A stretch of DNA of 28,571 bases from Methanothermococcus okinawensis (lineage in GTDB: Archaea; AGJL01; Methanococci; Methanococcales; Methanococcaceae), in NCBI GenBank assembly GCA_015661555.1, contig DQVW01000083.1:1-28571 (forward strand), given 5' to 3'. The notes under the pieces are model-generated. The model did no database searches, had not been told where the DNA came from, and worked only from the letters and a program-made list of their open reading frames with translations. Shown one piece after another: positions 7,423-15,308 of the stretch; within the stretch, counting starts at the first letter, position 1, and each line of letters begins with the position of its first letter. The translations under genes were made by a program, and so were the position numbers.

Positions 7423-9051
7423 TTATTCTGGAAACTTCCAATCCTTTGGAACCTCTCCAACGATTTCCACATTTCTAGCAAGTTCTGGATCTGCCTTTAC
7501 CTTCTGTACTATATAGTTAACCCCCTCCTCTGGTGTCATGTCTCCTCTCAATACCTTATCCACAGCCTCTGTGAAGATATCTGCCAGTGCTGGATACTTT
7601 GGATGTGCTGGAGCCAGGTGTGTGTATTCAAGCATATAGCTAACATCTGCTAGGAACTGTGCATTTATTGGATTAACTGTCACCTGAACAATATCTTTTA
7701 TACTCTCTTTAACCCTCTCATCTAGATCCACCTTGAGGTTTTTCAAGTCATTGAGCCACTTTTCATCTTTTATAAGTTTTGTCGCCTCTTTTCTTACTGG
7801 AAGGTGTGCCGAGATAACACTGTGGATTGCATTGATATCTGGATCACTTGCCTTTACTACCATAAGGAATGCAAGTTTGTGGTAGACATCCTTAAGCTCC
7901 TGGTACTTTGGATTCTTTTCTCCTGCCTTTGAGTTGATCATCCAGATAAATGGCTGACTAAGGGTTACTGGCTCCTTATCCCTTTCACCAGCTGGAAAGA
8001 GGGTATATCCAAACCACTCTTTAACCTCCTCAGGTTTGAGACTTCTACCCCTGTAGTACTTCTTAGTCTGCCACTCTGTCCAGTACCAGGTTCCCCCTAT
8101 GGTGAAGAGTGTCTTCCCCTCGACAACTGTTGGGTGGATCTGCTTGGCCCAATCCCAACTCATAATATCCTTAGGGAGGAGACCATCCCTGGCAAACTTC
8201 CACTCAACGTAGAGCCACTTGTAAATAGCAGGAACGTCAACTACAAGTTTTCCAGTCTGGGGGTTGTAGAGTTTTCCATCGAAGGCGTAGATAAACTGTA
8301 TAAGATCTGGATGGGCTGAACCCTTTCTATGGATCAATCCCCACTGAGTAGCACCACTCTCTTTAGCCTTCTTAGACCAGTGATAGACATCACTCCAGGT
8401 GAAATCCCCCTTCTTTACCTTCTCAGGGAGGGTGTCAACATCAAGTCCTATCTTCCTGGCCACATCCCTTCTAACGTAGAATGGTCTTGCCTCTGTATCC
8501 TGTGGTAAACCATAGAGTCTTCCCCTGTACTTGGAGGCCTCAAGGAGTGATGGATAGAAGTCTTCAATGACGTTGTTGTAGGCTTGTGCATAGTCTGTTA
8601 TATCTAGGATATAGCCCTCCTCCGCAAGGGTTGGAAGGTAGGTGTAGCTGTTTACAAAGAAATCTCCAGCCTGTCCCAGAGGCTGCTTACTTAGATACTC
8701 CTGATATGCATTTTGGAAGGAGCTAACGTAGTATACGTCTGTAGTTATCCTAACGTTTATTCCCTTTTCCTCCCATATTCTGTTTATTCTCCTCCCTGCC
8801 TCTACAATACCGTAGACCCTCATGACACTGTTTGGATCACCAGCGCCCCATACGGAGAACTTAACCTCCCTGATCCCATTCTCCTCAAGTACCCTACCTA
8901 TAGCAACTACATCCCTTGTAAAGTTCCCAGTAAGTTGCACCTCTGAAGAGACCTGGGTTTGAGATGTTCCCTTCTCTCCACCTATACAACCACAGGCAAG
9001 TACTCCAAGGAGTAAAGTAACTATCAGTACTATACCTTTTAGAGCTTTCAT
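7423..9051 (-). CDS. ABC importer substrate-binding lipoprotein
   Basis: This extracytoplasmic binding protein of the sugar (MalE-like) class delivers cargo to the two permeases downstream. The ATG at 9051 is chosen because GGAGGGGGAG precedes it directly. The resulting N-terminus, MKALKGIVLIVTLLLGVLAC, is a textbook lipoprotein signal with cysteines at 20 and 22. A serine/threonine-rich spacer follows, then a two-lobed alpha/beta fold with many aromatic residues (for example WYWTEWQTKKYYRG and FIWMIN) suited to stacking on sugars or polyols. At 542 residues it is longer than a typical MalE. The gene is divergent from inositol-1-phosphate synthase across 200 bases, which makes an inositol-related, sugar or osmolyte cargo worth testing; the sequence does not settle it. 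Confidence 0.85.
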   Translation of the reverse strand: MKALKGIVLIVTLLLGVLACGCIGGEKGTSQTQVSSEVQLTGNFTRDVVAIGRVLEENGIREVKFSVWGAGDPNSVMRVYGIVEAGRRINRIWEEKGINVRITTDVYYVSSFQNAYQEYLSKQPLGQAGDFFVNSYTYLPTLAEEGYILDITDYAQAYNNVIEDFYPSLLEASKYRGRLYGLPQDTEARPFYVRRDVARKIGLDVDTLPEKVKKGDFTWSDVYHWSKKAKESGATQWGLIHRKGSAHPDLIQFIYAFDGKLYNPQTGKLVVDVPAIYKWLYVEWKFARDGLLPKDIMSWDWAKQIHPTVVEGKTLFTIGGTWYWTEWQTKKYYRGRSLKPEEVKEWFGYTLFPAGERDKEPVTLSQPFIWMINSKAGEKNPKYQELKDVYHKLAFLMVVKASDPDINAIHSVISAHLPVRKEATKLIKDEKWLNDLKNLKVDLDERVKESIKDIVQVTVNPINAQFLADVSYMLEYTHLAPAHPKYPALADIFTEAVDKVLRGDMTPEEGVNYIVQKVKADPELARNVEIVGEVPKDWKFPE

Positions 9052-9078
9052 TCTCCCCCTCCAGATAGCTATTCTTAA

Positions 9079-9100
9079 AATGGGAACTTTATATCCCATT
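9079..9100 (-). promoter_or_regulatory. Palindrome enclosing the TATA box of the ABC importer operon
   Basis: AATGGGA (9079-9085) and TCCCATT (9094-9100) are perfect 7-base inverted arms around an 8-base spacer. The minus-strand TATA box TATAAA (9093-9088) lies wholly within the spacer. The predicted start near 9064 leaves a short leader carrying the GGAGGGGGAG ribosome site. A dimeric regulator bound here would block TBP, so this is a strong candidate operator for the importer operon. Confidence 0.6.
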
Positions 9101-9251
9101 ATTTACCCTACCTCTATTGTTATATAAAATTCACCTTTTCCTGGTTTTCTTCAAAATTCAAAAATCTCTTCCTTTAAAACCAAAAATTATTTTAATTATT
9201 AGGCTTTATAGGGATTATACAACATTTAAAAAAGAGGAGAGGTGGGGAGAG
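9101..9251 (+). promoter_or_regulatory. AT-rich leader and promoter of inositol-1-phosphate synthase
   Basis: This half of the divergent intergenic region is strongly AT-rich. A plus-strand TATA-like TTTATA at 9205-9210 predicts transcription from about 9230, followed by GAGGAGAGGTGGGGAGAG as ribosome site before the ATG at 9252. The region is open in the gene's frame back to 9117, but the deduced peptide is unlike the conserved family start, so I treat it as untranslated. Confidence 0.5.
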
Positions 9252-10403
9252 ATGGTGAGGGTAGTTATACTTGGGCAGGGATACGTGGGAAGCATATTTG
9301 CCATAGGTGTTGAAAGGATAAAAAGAGGAGAGTTGGGATACTACGGAATTCCACTGGCAAATGAGTTACCTATAAAGGTAGAGAATATCAAGATAGTTGG
9401 TTCCTACGATGTGGATAAAGACAAGATTGGAAAGAACCTCTACGAAGTTGTTAAAAGATACGATGGAAACAAGATACCCGAGAGTCTTAAAAACATAGTG
9501 ATAAGAAAGGGGATACACCTGAGAAGTCTTAGAAACCTACCTATGGAAGGAGAAGGTTTAGAGGATGACAGATCCCTAACAGAGGCTGTAGAGAAACTTG
9601 TTAAAGAATGGAAAAAGATGAGGGCAGATGCTATTATCAACGTCTGTACAACTGAGGCCTTTAGACCCTTTAACAACAAAGAGGAGTTGATAAAGGCTAT
9701 AGAGAATGACGACAGAGAGAGGTTAACTGCAACACAGGTATACACCTACGCCGCCTCACTTTACGCCCAGGATGTAGGAGGGGCTGCATTTATAAATGCC
9801 ATTCCAACCCTCATAGCAAACGATAGGGCATTCCTTGAACTTGCAGAGGAGAGCAATCTGGTTATCTTTGGAGACGATGGAGCAACTGGAGCAACACCTT
9901 TAACTGCTGATATACTGGCCCATCTCGCCCAGAGGAACAGGTACGTTAGAAGTATAGTTCAATTTAACATAGGTGGAAATACAGACTTCCTGGCGTTGAC
10001 CCATAAGGAAAGGAATAAAAGTAAGGAGTATACAAAATCCAGCGTTGTAAAGGACATCCTAGGTTACGAGGTTCCCCACTACATAAGGCCAACGGGATAC
10101 CTTGAGCCCCTTGGAGACAGGAAGTTTATATCCATGCATATTGAGTACGTCAGTTTCAACGGAGCCTTAGACGAACTTATTATAAACGGTAGGATAAACG
10201 ACAGCCCTGCACTAGCTGGACTCCTTGTAGATCTAGTAAGACTAGGTAAGATAGCTGTTGAGAGGAAAGAGTGGGGAACAGTTTATGAGGTTAACGCCTT
10301 CTATATGAAGAACCCAGGGCCAGTGGAGAAGGGTAACATACCTAGAATTATCGCCTACGAGAAGATGCGTCTCTGGGCAGGACTTAAAACCAAGTGGTGG
10401 TAA
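9252..10403 (+). CDS. Archaeal myo-inositol-1-phosphate synthase
   Basis: This 383-residue NAD-dependent enzyme converts glucose 6-phosphate to L-myo-inositol 1-phosphate, the first step to inositol phospholipids and to the solute di-myo-inositol phosphate. The NAD-binding loop ILGQGYVGS is at residues 6-14. Family motifs GDDGATGATPL (207-217), NIGGNTDF (239-246) and the lysine-bearing KSSVVKDIL (262-270) are intact. The length matches archaeal enzymes, which are shorter than the eukaryotic form. The ATG at 9252 is preferred over the longer frame because it directly follows a strong purine ribosome site and begins at the Rossmann strand. The DIP synthase acting later in the same pathway is encoded at 18469-19755. 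Confidence 0.9.
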   Translation: MVRVVILGQGYVGSIFAIGVERIKRGELGYYGIPLANELPIKVENIKIVGSYDVDKDKIGKNLYEVVKRYDGNKIPESLKNIVIRKGIHLRSLRNLPMEGEGLEDDRSLTEAVEKLVKEWKKMRADAIINVCTTEAFRPFNNKEELIKAIENDDRERLTATQVYTYAASLYAQDVGGAAFINAIPTLIANDRAFLELAEESNLVIFGDDGATGATPLTADILAHLAQRNRYVRSIVQFNIGGNTDFLALTHKERNKSKEYTKSSVVKDILGYEVPHYIRPTGYLEPLGDRKFISMHIEYVSFNGALDELIINGRINDSPALAGLLVDLVRLGKIAVERKEWGTVYEVNAFYMKNPGPVEKGNIPRIIAYEKMRLWAGLKTKWW

Positions 10404-10420
10404 TTTCCTATTTTTTTATT
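10404..10420 (+). terminator. T-rich tract after the inositol-1-phosphate synthase gene
   Basis: Immediately after the stop codon lies TTTCCTATTTTTTTATT, with seven consecutive T residues at 10411-10417. Archaeal termination uses such T-rich tracts without a hairpin. It may separate this gene from the TatD-like gene 30 bases downstream or allow only partial read-through. Confidence 0.35.
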
Positions 10421-10433
10421 ATGGTGAGAGGTA

Positions 10434-11186
10434 ATGGATACAGGGTACATAGATGCCCACTGCCATCTAGAGGATAAAAGGTTTAACAGGGATAGGGAGG
10501 AGGTTATAAGGGCCTGTAGGGAGAGAGGGGTGGAGGTTGTTACAAGTGGTGTAGGTATTGGAGGTTGTAGGAGGGCCCTAGAGATCAAAAAGAATTACGG
10601 TGATATCCACCTTACCCTGGGTTTTCACCCCCACAGTGTAAGGGCAGATGACAGGGTTGTGGAGGAGGTTTGTAATATCATAAGGGAGAGTGAGAGGGAC
10701 ATAGTTGCAGTGGGGGAGGTGGGATTGGATATAAGGGATGAGAACCTCCCCCGCCAGAGGGAGATATTCCAGAGGTTTATATCCCTGGCTGAGGAGTTGG
10801 ATAAACCCCTGGTAATTCATGGGAGGGGATTGGAGAGGGAGTGTTACAACATGGTAAAGAACAGGGTAGTATCCATGTTTCACTGTTACAGTGGAGATGA
10901 GAGGCTTGCCAGGGAGTTGATAGAGGATGGGCACTATGTATCCATCTCTACCCTGGTATGTATATCCCCTCACCACAGGGAACTTGTTAAAAACCTAGAC
11001 CTTGAAAATATCCTGGTGGAGACAGATAGCCCCTACCTCTCCCCTGTAAGAGGGGAGAGGAACACACCCCTTAACGTGTTAAAGGTGGTGGAGGAGATAT
11101 TCAGGATAAAGAGGGAAGAGGGTTACACCTACAAGGAGGTTGCCAAGTCCATATATCAAAATGCAAAGAGATTTTTCCATATATAA
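10434..11186 (+). CDS. TatD-family metal-dependent hydrolase
   Basis: This 250-residue TIM-barrel amidohydrolase resembles TatD deoxyribonucleases. The expected metal ligands are all visible: H9 and H11 in DAHCH, E95 in VGEVGLD, H129 in VIHG, H150 in MFHCYSG and D198 in ETDSPYL. GFHPH at 63-67 is the typical second strand motif. Bacterial relatives digest DNA with a 3' exonuclease activity, while other members have unknown substrates. GGTGA lies six bases before the ATG. The gene begins a tight three-gene group: the next start is nine bases after its stop. Confidence 0.88.
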   Translation: MDTGYIDAHCHLEDKRFNRDREEVIRACRERGVEVVTSGVGIGGCRRALEIKKNYGDIHLTLGFHPHSVRADDRVVEEVCNIIRESERDIVAVGEVGLDIRDENLPRQREIFQRFISLAEELDKPLVIHGRGLERECYNMVKNRVVSMFHCYSGDERLARELIEDGHYVSISTLVCISPHHRELVKNLDLENILVETDSPYLSPVRGERNTPLNVLKVVEEIFRIKREEGYTYKEVAKSIYQNAKRFFHI

Positions 11187-11195
11187 GGTGGAGAT

Positions 11196-11498
11196 ATGGG
11201 CAACCATGAACATGTGGCAAGACTTATAACCATACTCTCTGTTGAGGAGGGGCTGAAAACAGAGTTAGCCTACCCTATAAGGATTAGAGCTATGATTGAG
11301 GGGAGACCCTTAAAAAAAGAGGATACTGTAGCTATACTCCATATATTGGGGACTACAAGTTATCAGGTCTTCTTCCTAGAGGATAAAAGGAGTCTAGAGG
11401 TTATAAAGTCAGAGTTGGATAAGATGGGGGTATCCCTTAACTACGACTCAGAGAGGATCTTAGAGAGATACCTAGAGAGGAAGGATAGACAGGGGTAA
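11196..11498 (+). CDS. Uncharacterised 100-residue archaeal protein
   Basis: I do not recognise a characterised family. The protein is small, charged and probably soluble, with a predicted helix-rich N-terminus (HVARLITILSVEEGLKTE), a central basic and hydrophobic segment, and a charged C-terminal helix ending DRQG. There is no cysteine cluster, signal peptide or membrane helix. A clear AAGGTGGAGAT ribosome site precedes the ATG. It follows the TatD-like gene by nine bases and is followed by another uncharacterised gene after one base, so the three are surely cotranscribed. It is likely a conserved methanogen protein of unknown function. Confidence 0.75.
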   Translation: MGNHEHVARLITILSVEEGLKTELAYPIRIRAMIEGRPLKKEDTVAILHILGTTSYQVFFLEDKRSLEVIKSELDKMGVSLNYDSERILERYLERKDRQG

Positions 11499-11499
11499 A

Positions 11500-12054
11500 A
11501 TGGAAGTAAAAAGAAGCGCCCATGGTGTAGATAAACAGTGGGTTGTACTTAATGAATTGGCCTTTCTCCTCCTTCAACAGGGTAAAGAGGTACCTGAGGA
11601 GGTTTTCTCCAGATTGAGAATTGCAAAGAGTATAATCTCCTACTATCTACTAGATGAACATGCACCTTTTGATATCTTATTAAAGGCCAACAACGAGCTC
11701 TCAAAGGTACAGTCCCTACTCTTTCCACTCTGTGAGGAGGATGTGGCAAGGGAGTATATGGAGAAACTTAGAAGGGCAGTGACAGATGATTTAGATGTGG
11801 AATTCCCCCTAGATAGAAACCCCTTCAACCTGGAGGTAAAAAAGAGAGGTAATATTCAGTCTATAAGGGTAAGGTTAGATGGGGAACTTCAACCTGAGAT
11901 CCTAAGTAGCCTCAGTGAATGGTATGGGGTAATTTTTGAATACAGCAGGGAGTTGGATAACTGTATAGTAATCGAGGGGGAGGAGGGCAGGGTTAAAGGT
12001 GCACTGAGGGACTTTTCCATCATATGGAGGTTCTTAAAGGAAAATCCCCTGTAA
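11500..12054 (+). CDS. Uncharacterised 184-residue archaeal protein
   Basis: Function is not recognised. The N-terminal two thirds (about residues 10-100) looks all-helical, with QWVVLNELAFLLLQQGKEVP and AKSIISYYLL segments; the remainder alternates strands and helices (IRVRLDGELQPEILSSLSEW, then NCIVIEGEEGRV), suggesting a small alpha/beta domain. No catalytic motif, metal-binding cluster or membrane segment is evident. The start ATG lies one base after the stop of the preceding gene, implying translational coupling. The stop codon abuts the stop of the convergent NYN-domain gene with no bases between. It resembles the kind of conserved methanogen protein given only a DUF number. Confidence 0.75.
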   Translation: MEVKRSAHGVDKQWVVLNELAFLLLQQGKEVPEEVFSRLRIAKSIISYYLLDEHAPFDILLKANNELSKVQSLLFPLCEEDVAREYMEKLRRAVTDDLDVEFPLDRNPFNLEVKKRGNIQSIRVRLDGELQPEILSSLSEWYGVIFEYSRELDNCIVIEGEEGRVKGALRDFSIIWRFLKENPL

Positions 12055-12642
12055 TCAGTGTTTGAGCCAGTTGATTTTGTTGATAAAAGATTCCTCACCT
12101 TCCTCCCTGGAACCCTCTTCCTCATTCTCATCTACCTTTCTCTCCTTTTTTTTCGCCAACTTCTCCTTGTCGAAGGTGAAGTCATCCTCTATCTTTATTA
12201 CATGATCGGCGATATTCTGAATTGCCAAACTGAAGCCAGGCTCTGCACCTATTACTATAATCTTTTTACCATGCTCCTTGGCCTTCCTCATGGCAGGTAG
12301 AAAATCGGCATCTCTGGTCATATAGGCGATGGTGTCTATGTTCTTGTTGAATATGAGTTCTGTACCCTCTACAGCCATCTCAACATCTACATCTCCGGCT
12401 GTTACCCTTGGTTCAAAACCCTGGTTTGTAATGGCCTCAATTAACTTATCAGATGCATACTGATTGAGATAAACCCTCCCTATCACAATCTTTCCAAACT
12501 TACTTAGAACCTCCCTTATCTTATCCAGGTCGATGTTGAACTCCTTCCTCAACATGTTTGGTCCGTCTATCAACAGTGCTATCCTATCCCTACCCTCCTC
12601 CTCACCCTTTTTAATACAGATCCTCTTTAACTTTCCCCACAT
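12055..12642 (-). CDS. NYN/PIN-like domain protein (LabA/DUF88 type)
   Basis: This is a 195-residue protein with a PIN-like NYN fold, a class that includes Mg2+-dependent RNases. The acidic pocket is intact: LLIDGPNM (D26, N29), [10 protein letters not shown] (D84, D86) and MTRDADFLP (D111, D113). It is a TIGR00288-like archaeal form. After residue 150 there is a highly charged lysine- and glutamate-rich tail, likely disordered, ending [10 protein letters not shown]. The ATG has GGTGGTAGT immediately upstream and lies nine bases after the SurE stop, so the two genes form an operon. A role in RNA turnover or processing is likely; the substrate is unknown. Confidence 0.85.
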   Translation of the reverse strand: MWGKLKRICIKKGEEEGRDRIALLIDGPNMLRKEFNIDLDKIREVLSKFGKIVIGRVYLNQYASDKLIEAITNQGFEPRVTAGDVDVEMAVEGTELIFNKNIDTIAYMTRDADFLPAMRKAKEHGKKIIVIGAEPGFSLAIQNIADHVIKIEDDFTFDKEKLAKKKERKVDENEEEGSREEGEESFINKINWLKH

Positions 12643-12651
12643 ACTACCACC

Positions 12652-13449
12652 CTATGGGGTATTTAGTATCTTTTCGTACCTCTTTTTAAAATCCGCGATA
12701 TTCTTTATTGTGGTATCTAGGGTAAGAGGTGTCAGTGAGATGTGCCTCTTCTTTCTAAGGACATGGACATCTGTATCCTCCTCGTCATCCTCTACAGGTT
12801 CTCCCCCTATCCAGTAGTACTTTCTACCTCTGGGGTCTTCCCTCTCCTCTATACAGGTGGTATACATCCTCCTTCCCAACCTGGTGATCTCAATAGGGGT
12901 TTTCTCCGTGGCACCCTCTGGGATGTTTAGATTTATCACGTCACAGGGAAAGTCCTGATCTAAATACTTTTTAACCACTTTGACTACAATCTTAGATGGG
13001 GTTATAAAGTCTATGGGCATCTCCCCCTCCTTAAACTTTAGATGGTCCTTTGAAATCTGGAGGGAGCAGGCCAGTGCCTTTGCCCCATGGTGGGCTCCTT
13101 CAAAGGCAGCCCCCAAGGTTCCAGATGTAGTTATCTCCGTCCCTAAGTTCTCCCCTACATTTATACCTGAGATGACAATATCTGGCACCTTCTTCAGAAT
13201 CTTGTAGATACCCAGGATGACACAGTCTGTGGGGGTACCTGATACTGCATACCCGTAGTCTCCATCAGCCAACCTGGTCTTAGTGATCCTAAGGGGAACA
13301 AAGAGACTTATAGCCCTACCTACCCCACTTTGCTGATTTGTAGGGGCCACTATGGTAACCTTTGCATCTAACTCCTCAGTTAGTACAGACTTGAGAGCCA
13401 GTAATCCGTTAGAATATATACCGTCATCGTTAACTAGAAGTATCTCCAT
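12652..13449 (-). CDS. surE: 5'-nucleotidase SurE
   Basis: This 265-residue enzyme is a metal-dependent survival protein E, which dephosphorylates nucleoside 5'- and 3'-monophosphates. The family hallmark ILLVNDDGIYSNGL stands at the N-terminus, with D8 and D9 as metal ligands. APTNQQSGVGRAIS, the YAVSGTPTDCV strand, and the SGINVGENLGTEITTSGTLG segment follow in the usual order. The ATG at 13449 follows GGTGATCTTT; the frame extends three residues farther but without a signal. It is cotranscribed with the NYN-domain gene, hinting at linked nucleotide and RNA turnover. It is divergent from the winged-helix regulator gene across about 120 AT-rich bases. Confidence 0.93.
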   Translation of the reverse strand: MEILLVNDDGIYSNGLLALKSVLTEELDAKVTIVAPTNQQSGVGRAISLFVPLRITKTRLADGDYGYAVSGTPTDCVILGIYKILKKVPDIVISGINVGENLGTEITTSGTLGAAFEGAHHGAKALACSLQISKDHLKFKEGEMPIDFITPSKIVVKVVKKYLDQDFPCDVINLNIPEGATEKTPIEITRLGRRMYTTCIEEREDPRGRKYYWIGGEPVEDDEEDTDVHVLRKKRHISLTPLTLDTTIKNIADFKKRYEKILNTP

Positions 13450-13570
13450 AAAGATCACCGTAAATTGTTTTTAATGAAGGAATAATCCTGGATAAAAATA
13501 GTCAAATATTACAATATAAGTAGTATTATAAAAATTTTTACTGTTTTTGTTTTTTACCCATGGTGATTTT
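13450..13570. promoter_or_regulatory. Divergent promoter region, surE and winged-helix regulator
   Basis: About 120 bases with very high A+T content serve two divergent genes. A plus-strand ATTATAAAAAT element near 13525-13535 would place the regulator transcript start near 13553, and GGTGATTTT precedes its ATG at 13571. On the minus strand several AT-rich TATA candidates lie ahead of GGTGATCTTT and the surE ATG. No clear long palindrome was seen. Confidence 0.45.
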
Positions 13571-14353
13571 ATGAAAAAAAGGAATATTACTGAGTTTCAG
13601 ATACTCTCGGAGATAATGAGGAAACAGCCCCATATAAAACAGCGGGAGATTGCAGAGGCCTTGGGGATAACTGTTCAGGGGGTATCTGAACATATAAGGA
13701 ATCTACTTAGGAAGGGGTATATAACATCTAGGGGTAGGGGGAAATACGTCCTTACAGAGAAGGGTATATGGGTCTTAAAAAACTGGATATCCCAATTTAG
13801 AGACTACCTGGAAGAGGTAAACAGAAATATCTACAGGTACAAGGATATATGGCCTGCCATAGCCTACGAGGATATTGAGGATGGAGAGAGGGTATATCTA
13901 TTTATGAGGAGGGGTTTACTCTACGCCTCAAAATACGTTAAAGCCCCCTCTACAGCAGAGGTTGTGGAAGGGGGTAGAAGGGGGGAGGATATAGCTATAA
14001 CCAACATAGAGGGTATAATTGAGATGGAGAAGGGGAAGGTGACAGTTATCAGGGTACCTCCCAGGATAAATGGAGGTTCTAAAAATGTAAATTACCACCT
14101 TATTAGGGAGATTTTAGATAGAAACAGGGATGCTGTAGTGGCTAGTATGGGGACTGTCTCCTATGTAGTCTCCCAGAAGTTAAAGATAACACCTGAGATA
14201 AGGTTTGCAGTTTTAGAGGGTATTGTCAAGGCCTGTGAGAGAGGTTGTAATGTTGTATGTTTAGTAACTGGGAGGATGACAGAGAGGGTTGTCAAGGTAT
14301 TAGACAGTAACAGGATAAAGTACACAGTCCTAGATGCTACAAAAAGTAGCTAA
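13571..14353 (+). CDS. Winged-helix transcriptional regulator (COG1497-like)
   Basis: This 260-residue protein begins with a MarR/ArsR-like winged-helix domain (residues about 8-65): the recognition helix is LGITVQGVSEHIRNL and the wing SRGRGKYVLTEKG. The rest is an alpha/beta ligand- or partner-binding domain ending in TVLDATKSS, with glycine-rich ERVYLFMRRGLLYA and a conserved-looking GCNVVCLVTGRMTE segment. It resembles a methanogen group of predicted regulators with no known effector. The ATG at 13571 follows GGTGATTTT; eight more codons are open upstream without a signal. Its regulated genes may include divergent surE. The 3' end overlaps the convergent exchanger gene by 17 bases. Confidence 0.8.
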   Translation: MKKRNITEFQILSEIMRKQPHIKQREIAEALGITVQGVSEHIRNLLRKGYITSRGRGKYVLTEKGIWVLKNWISQFRDYLEEVNRNIYRYKDIWPAIAYEDIEDGERVYLFMRRGLLYASKYVKAPSTAEVVEGGRRGEDIAITNIEGIIEMEKGKVTVIRVPPRINGGSKNVNYHLIREILDRNRDAVVASMGTVSYVVSQKLKITPEIRFAVLEGIVKACERGCNVVCLVTGRMTERVVKVLDSNRIKYTVLDATKSS

Positions 14354-15281
14354 TTACATAGAGTAGATATATCCCAAGGAGTATTAAACCGTCTATCCTG
14401 TCTATTTTGAAACATTCTTTACTTAAGGGTTTCATTATCACTCCTTTACTTACCATTACCACTATAAGTACTGCAAAGAGTAGATTTATAAGGAGTTCAA
14501 ATCTCGTTGGAGGAATATAGGCTATAATACTTGAGAGGGCCAAGGCACAGCCAAGGTTTATCATGTTACTACCTATTACATTCCCAATAACTATATCTCC
14601 AAGTTTTCTCCTTATAGCAGAGAGGGATACTGCAATCTCAGGTAGGGAGGTACCAAATGCCACGAGGGTAAACCCTATAATCCTCTCAGGTATTCCTAGG
14701 AAGAGGGCAATATCCCGGGCCCCCTCTATAAACAACTTACTCCCTACAAATATACTGATAAGTCCAACTATCACAAATATCACAGCCAGGACCATGGGGA
14801 TATCTCTTTTATCCCCTTTCTCTTCGCCTATAATGTTTCCCCTTCTAAGGGTATAGGCCATATAACAGAGAAAAAGTAGGAAAAGTATTACACCGTCTAT
14901 GACGTTAAAACCGTCCTGTCCCAGTATAAAGAATAGAAGGGAATAGAGTAGATAGATCTGGATATTTGTTACTATAGGTCTCTGCCTTATAACAATGGGA
15001 CATAGAAGGGCACATAGTCCAAGTATAAACCCAATATTTAGAATACAGCTTCCTAGGGCATTTCCTACAGCTATCATAGGTAGGCCCCTGTATAGGGCAT
15101 ACAGGGTGGTGACTATCTCGGGAAAAGAGGTACCAAGTGCAACTATCGTTGCCCCTATGACAAAGTTTGAAAGTTTAAGATATCTAGCTACTCTGATGTT
15201 TCCTATTATAAACCAGTCACTTCCATAGTTTAAAAGTCCCAACCCTATAAGAAGCATCAATACACTTAACAGGATCTCCAC
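14337..15281 (-). CDS. Na+/Ca2+ exchanger family antiporter (NCX_Mj-like)
   Basis: This 314-residue membrane antiporter has ten predicted helices in two inverted halves. The duplicated ion-binding repeats are visible: GATIVALGTSFPE (residues 43-55) with GNALGSCILN (73-82), and GFTLVAFGTSLPE (203-215) with GNVIGSNMIN (233-242). Glutamates 55 and 215 are the central cation ligands known from the Methanocaldococcus jannaschii exchanger structure. It probably extrudes Ca2+ using the Na+ gradient that methanogens maintain. Translation starts at GTG after GGTGAAAGT. It is a separate unit from the BpsA-like gene upstream only by 27 bases, so read-through is possible. Confidence 0.92.
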   Translation of the reverse strand: MEILLSVLMLLIGLGLLNYGSDWFIIGNIRVARYLKLSNFVIGATIVALGTSFPEIVTTLYALYRGLPMIAVGNALGSCILNIGFILGLCALLCPIVIRQRPIVTNIQIYLLYSLLFFILGQDGFNVIDGVILFLLFLCYMAYTLRRGNIIGEEKGDKRDIPMVLAVIFVIVGLISIFVGSKLFIEGARDIALFLGIPERIIGFTLVAFGTSLPEIAVSLSAIRRKLGDIVIGNVIGSNMINLGCALALSSIIAYIPPTRFELLINLLFAVLIVVMVSKGVIMKPLSKECFKIDRIDGLILLGIYLLYVISYFL

Positions 15282-15308
15282 ACTTTCACCAAAACAGTGA
15301 AAAGGGAT

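Noticed and set aside
652..9100. Shared ATGGG half-sites in the palindromes at 652-665 and 9079-9100 as one regulon
   Set aside because: The half-sites are short and their spacing differs (2 versus 8 bases), so a common regulator is not supported by two sites alone.
9117..9251. 45-residue N-terminal extension of inositol-1-phosphate synthase
   Set aside because: The conserved Rossmann strand begins at the ATG at 9252, which has a strong ribosome site; the extension is AT-rich promoter sequence.
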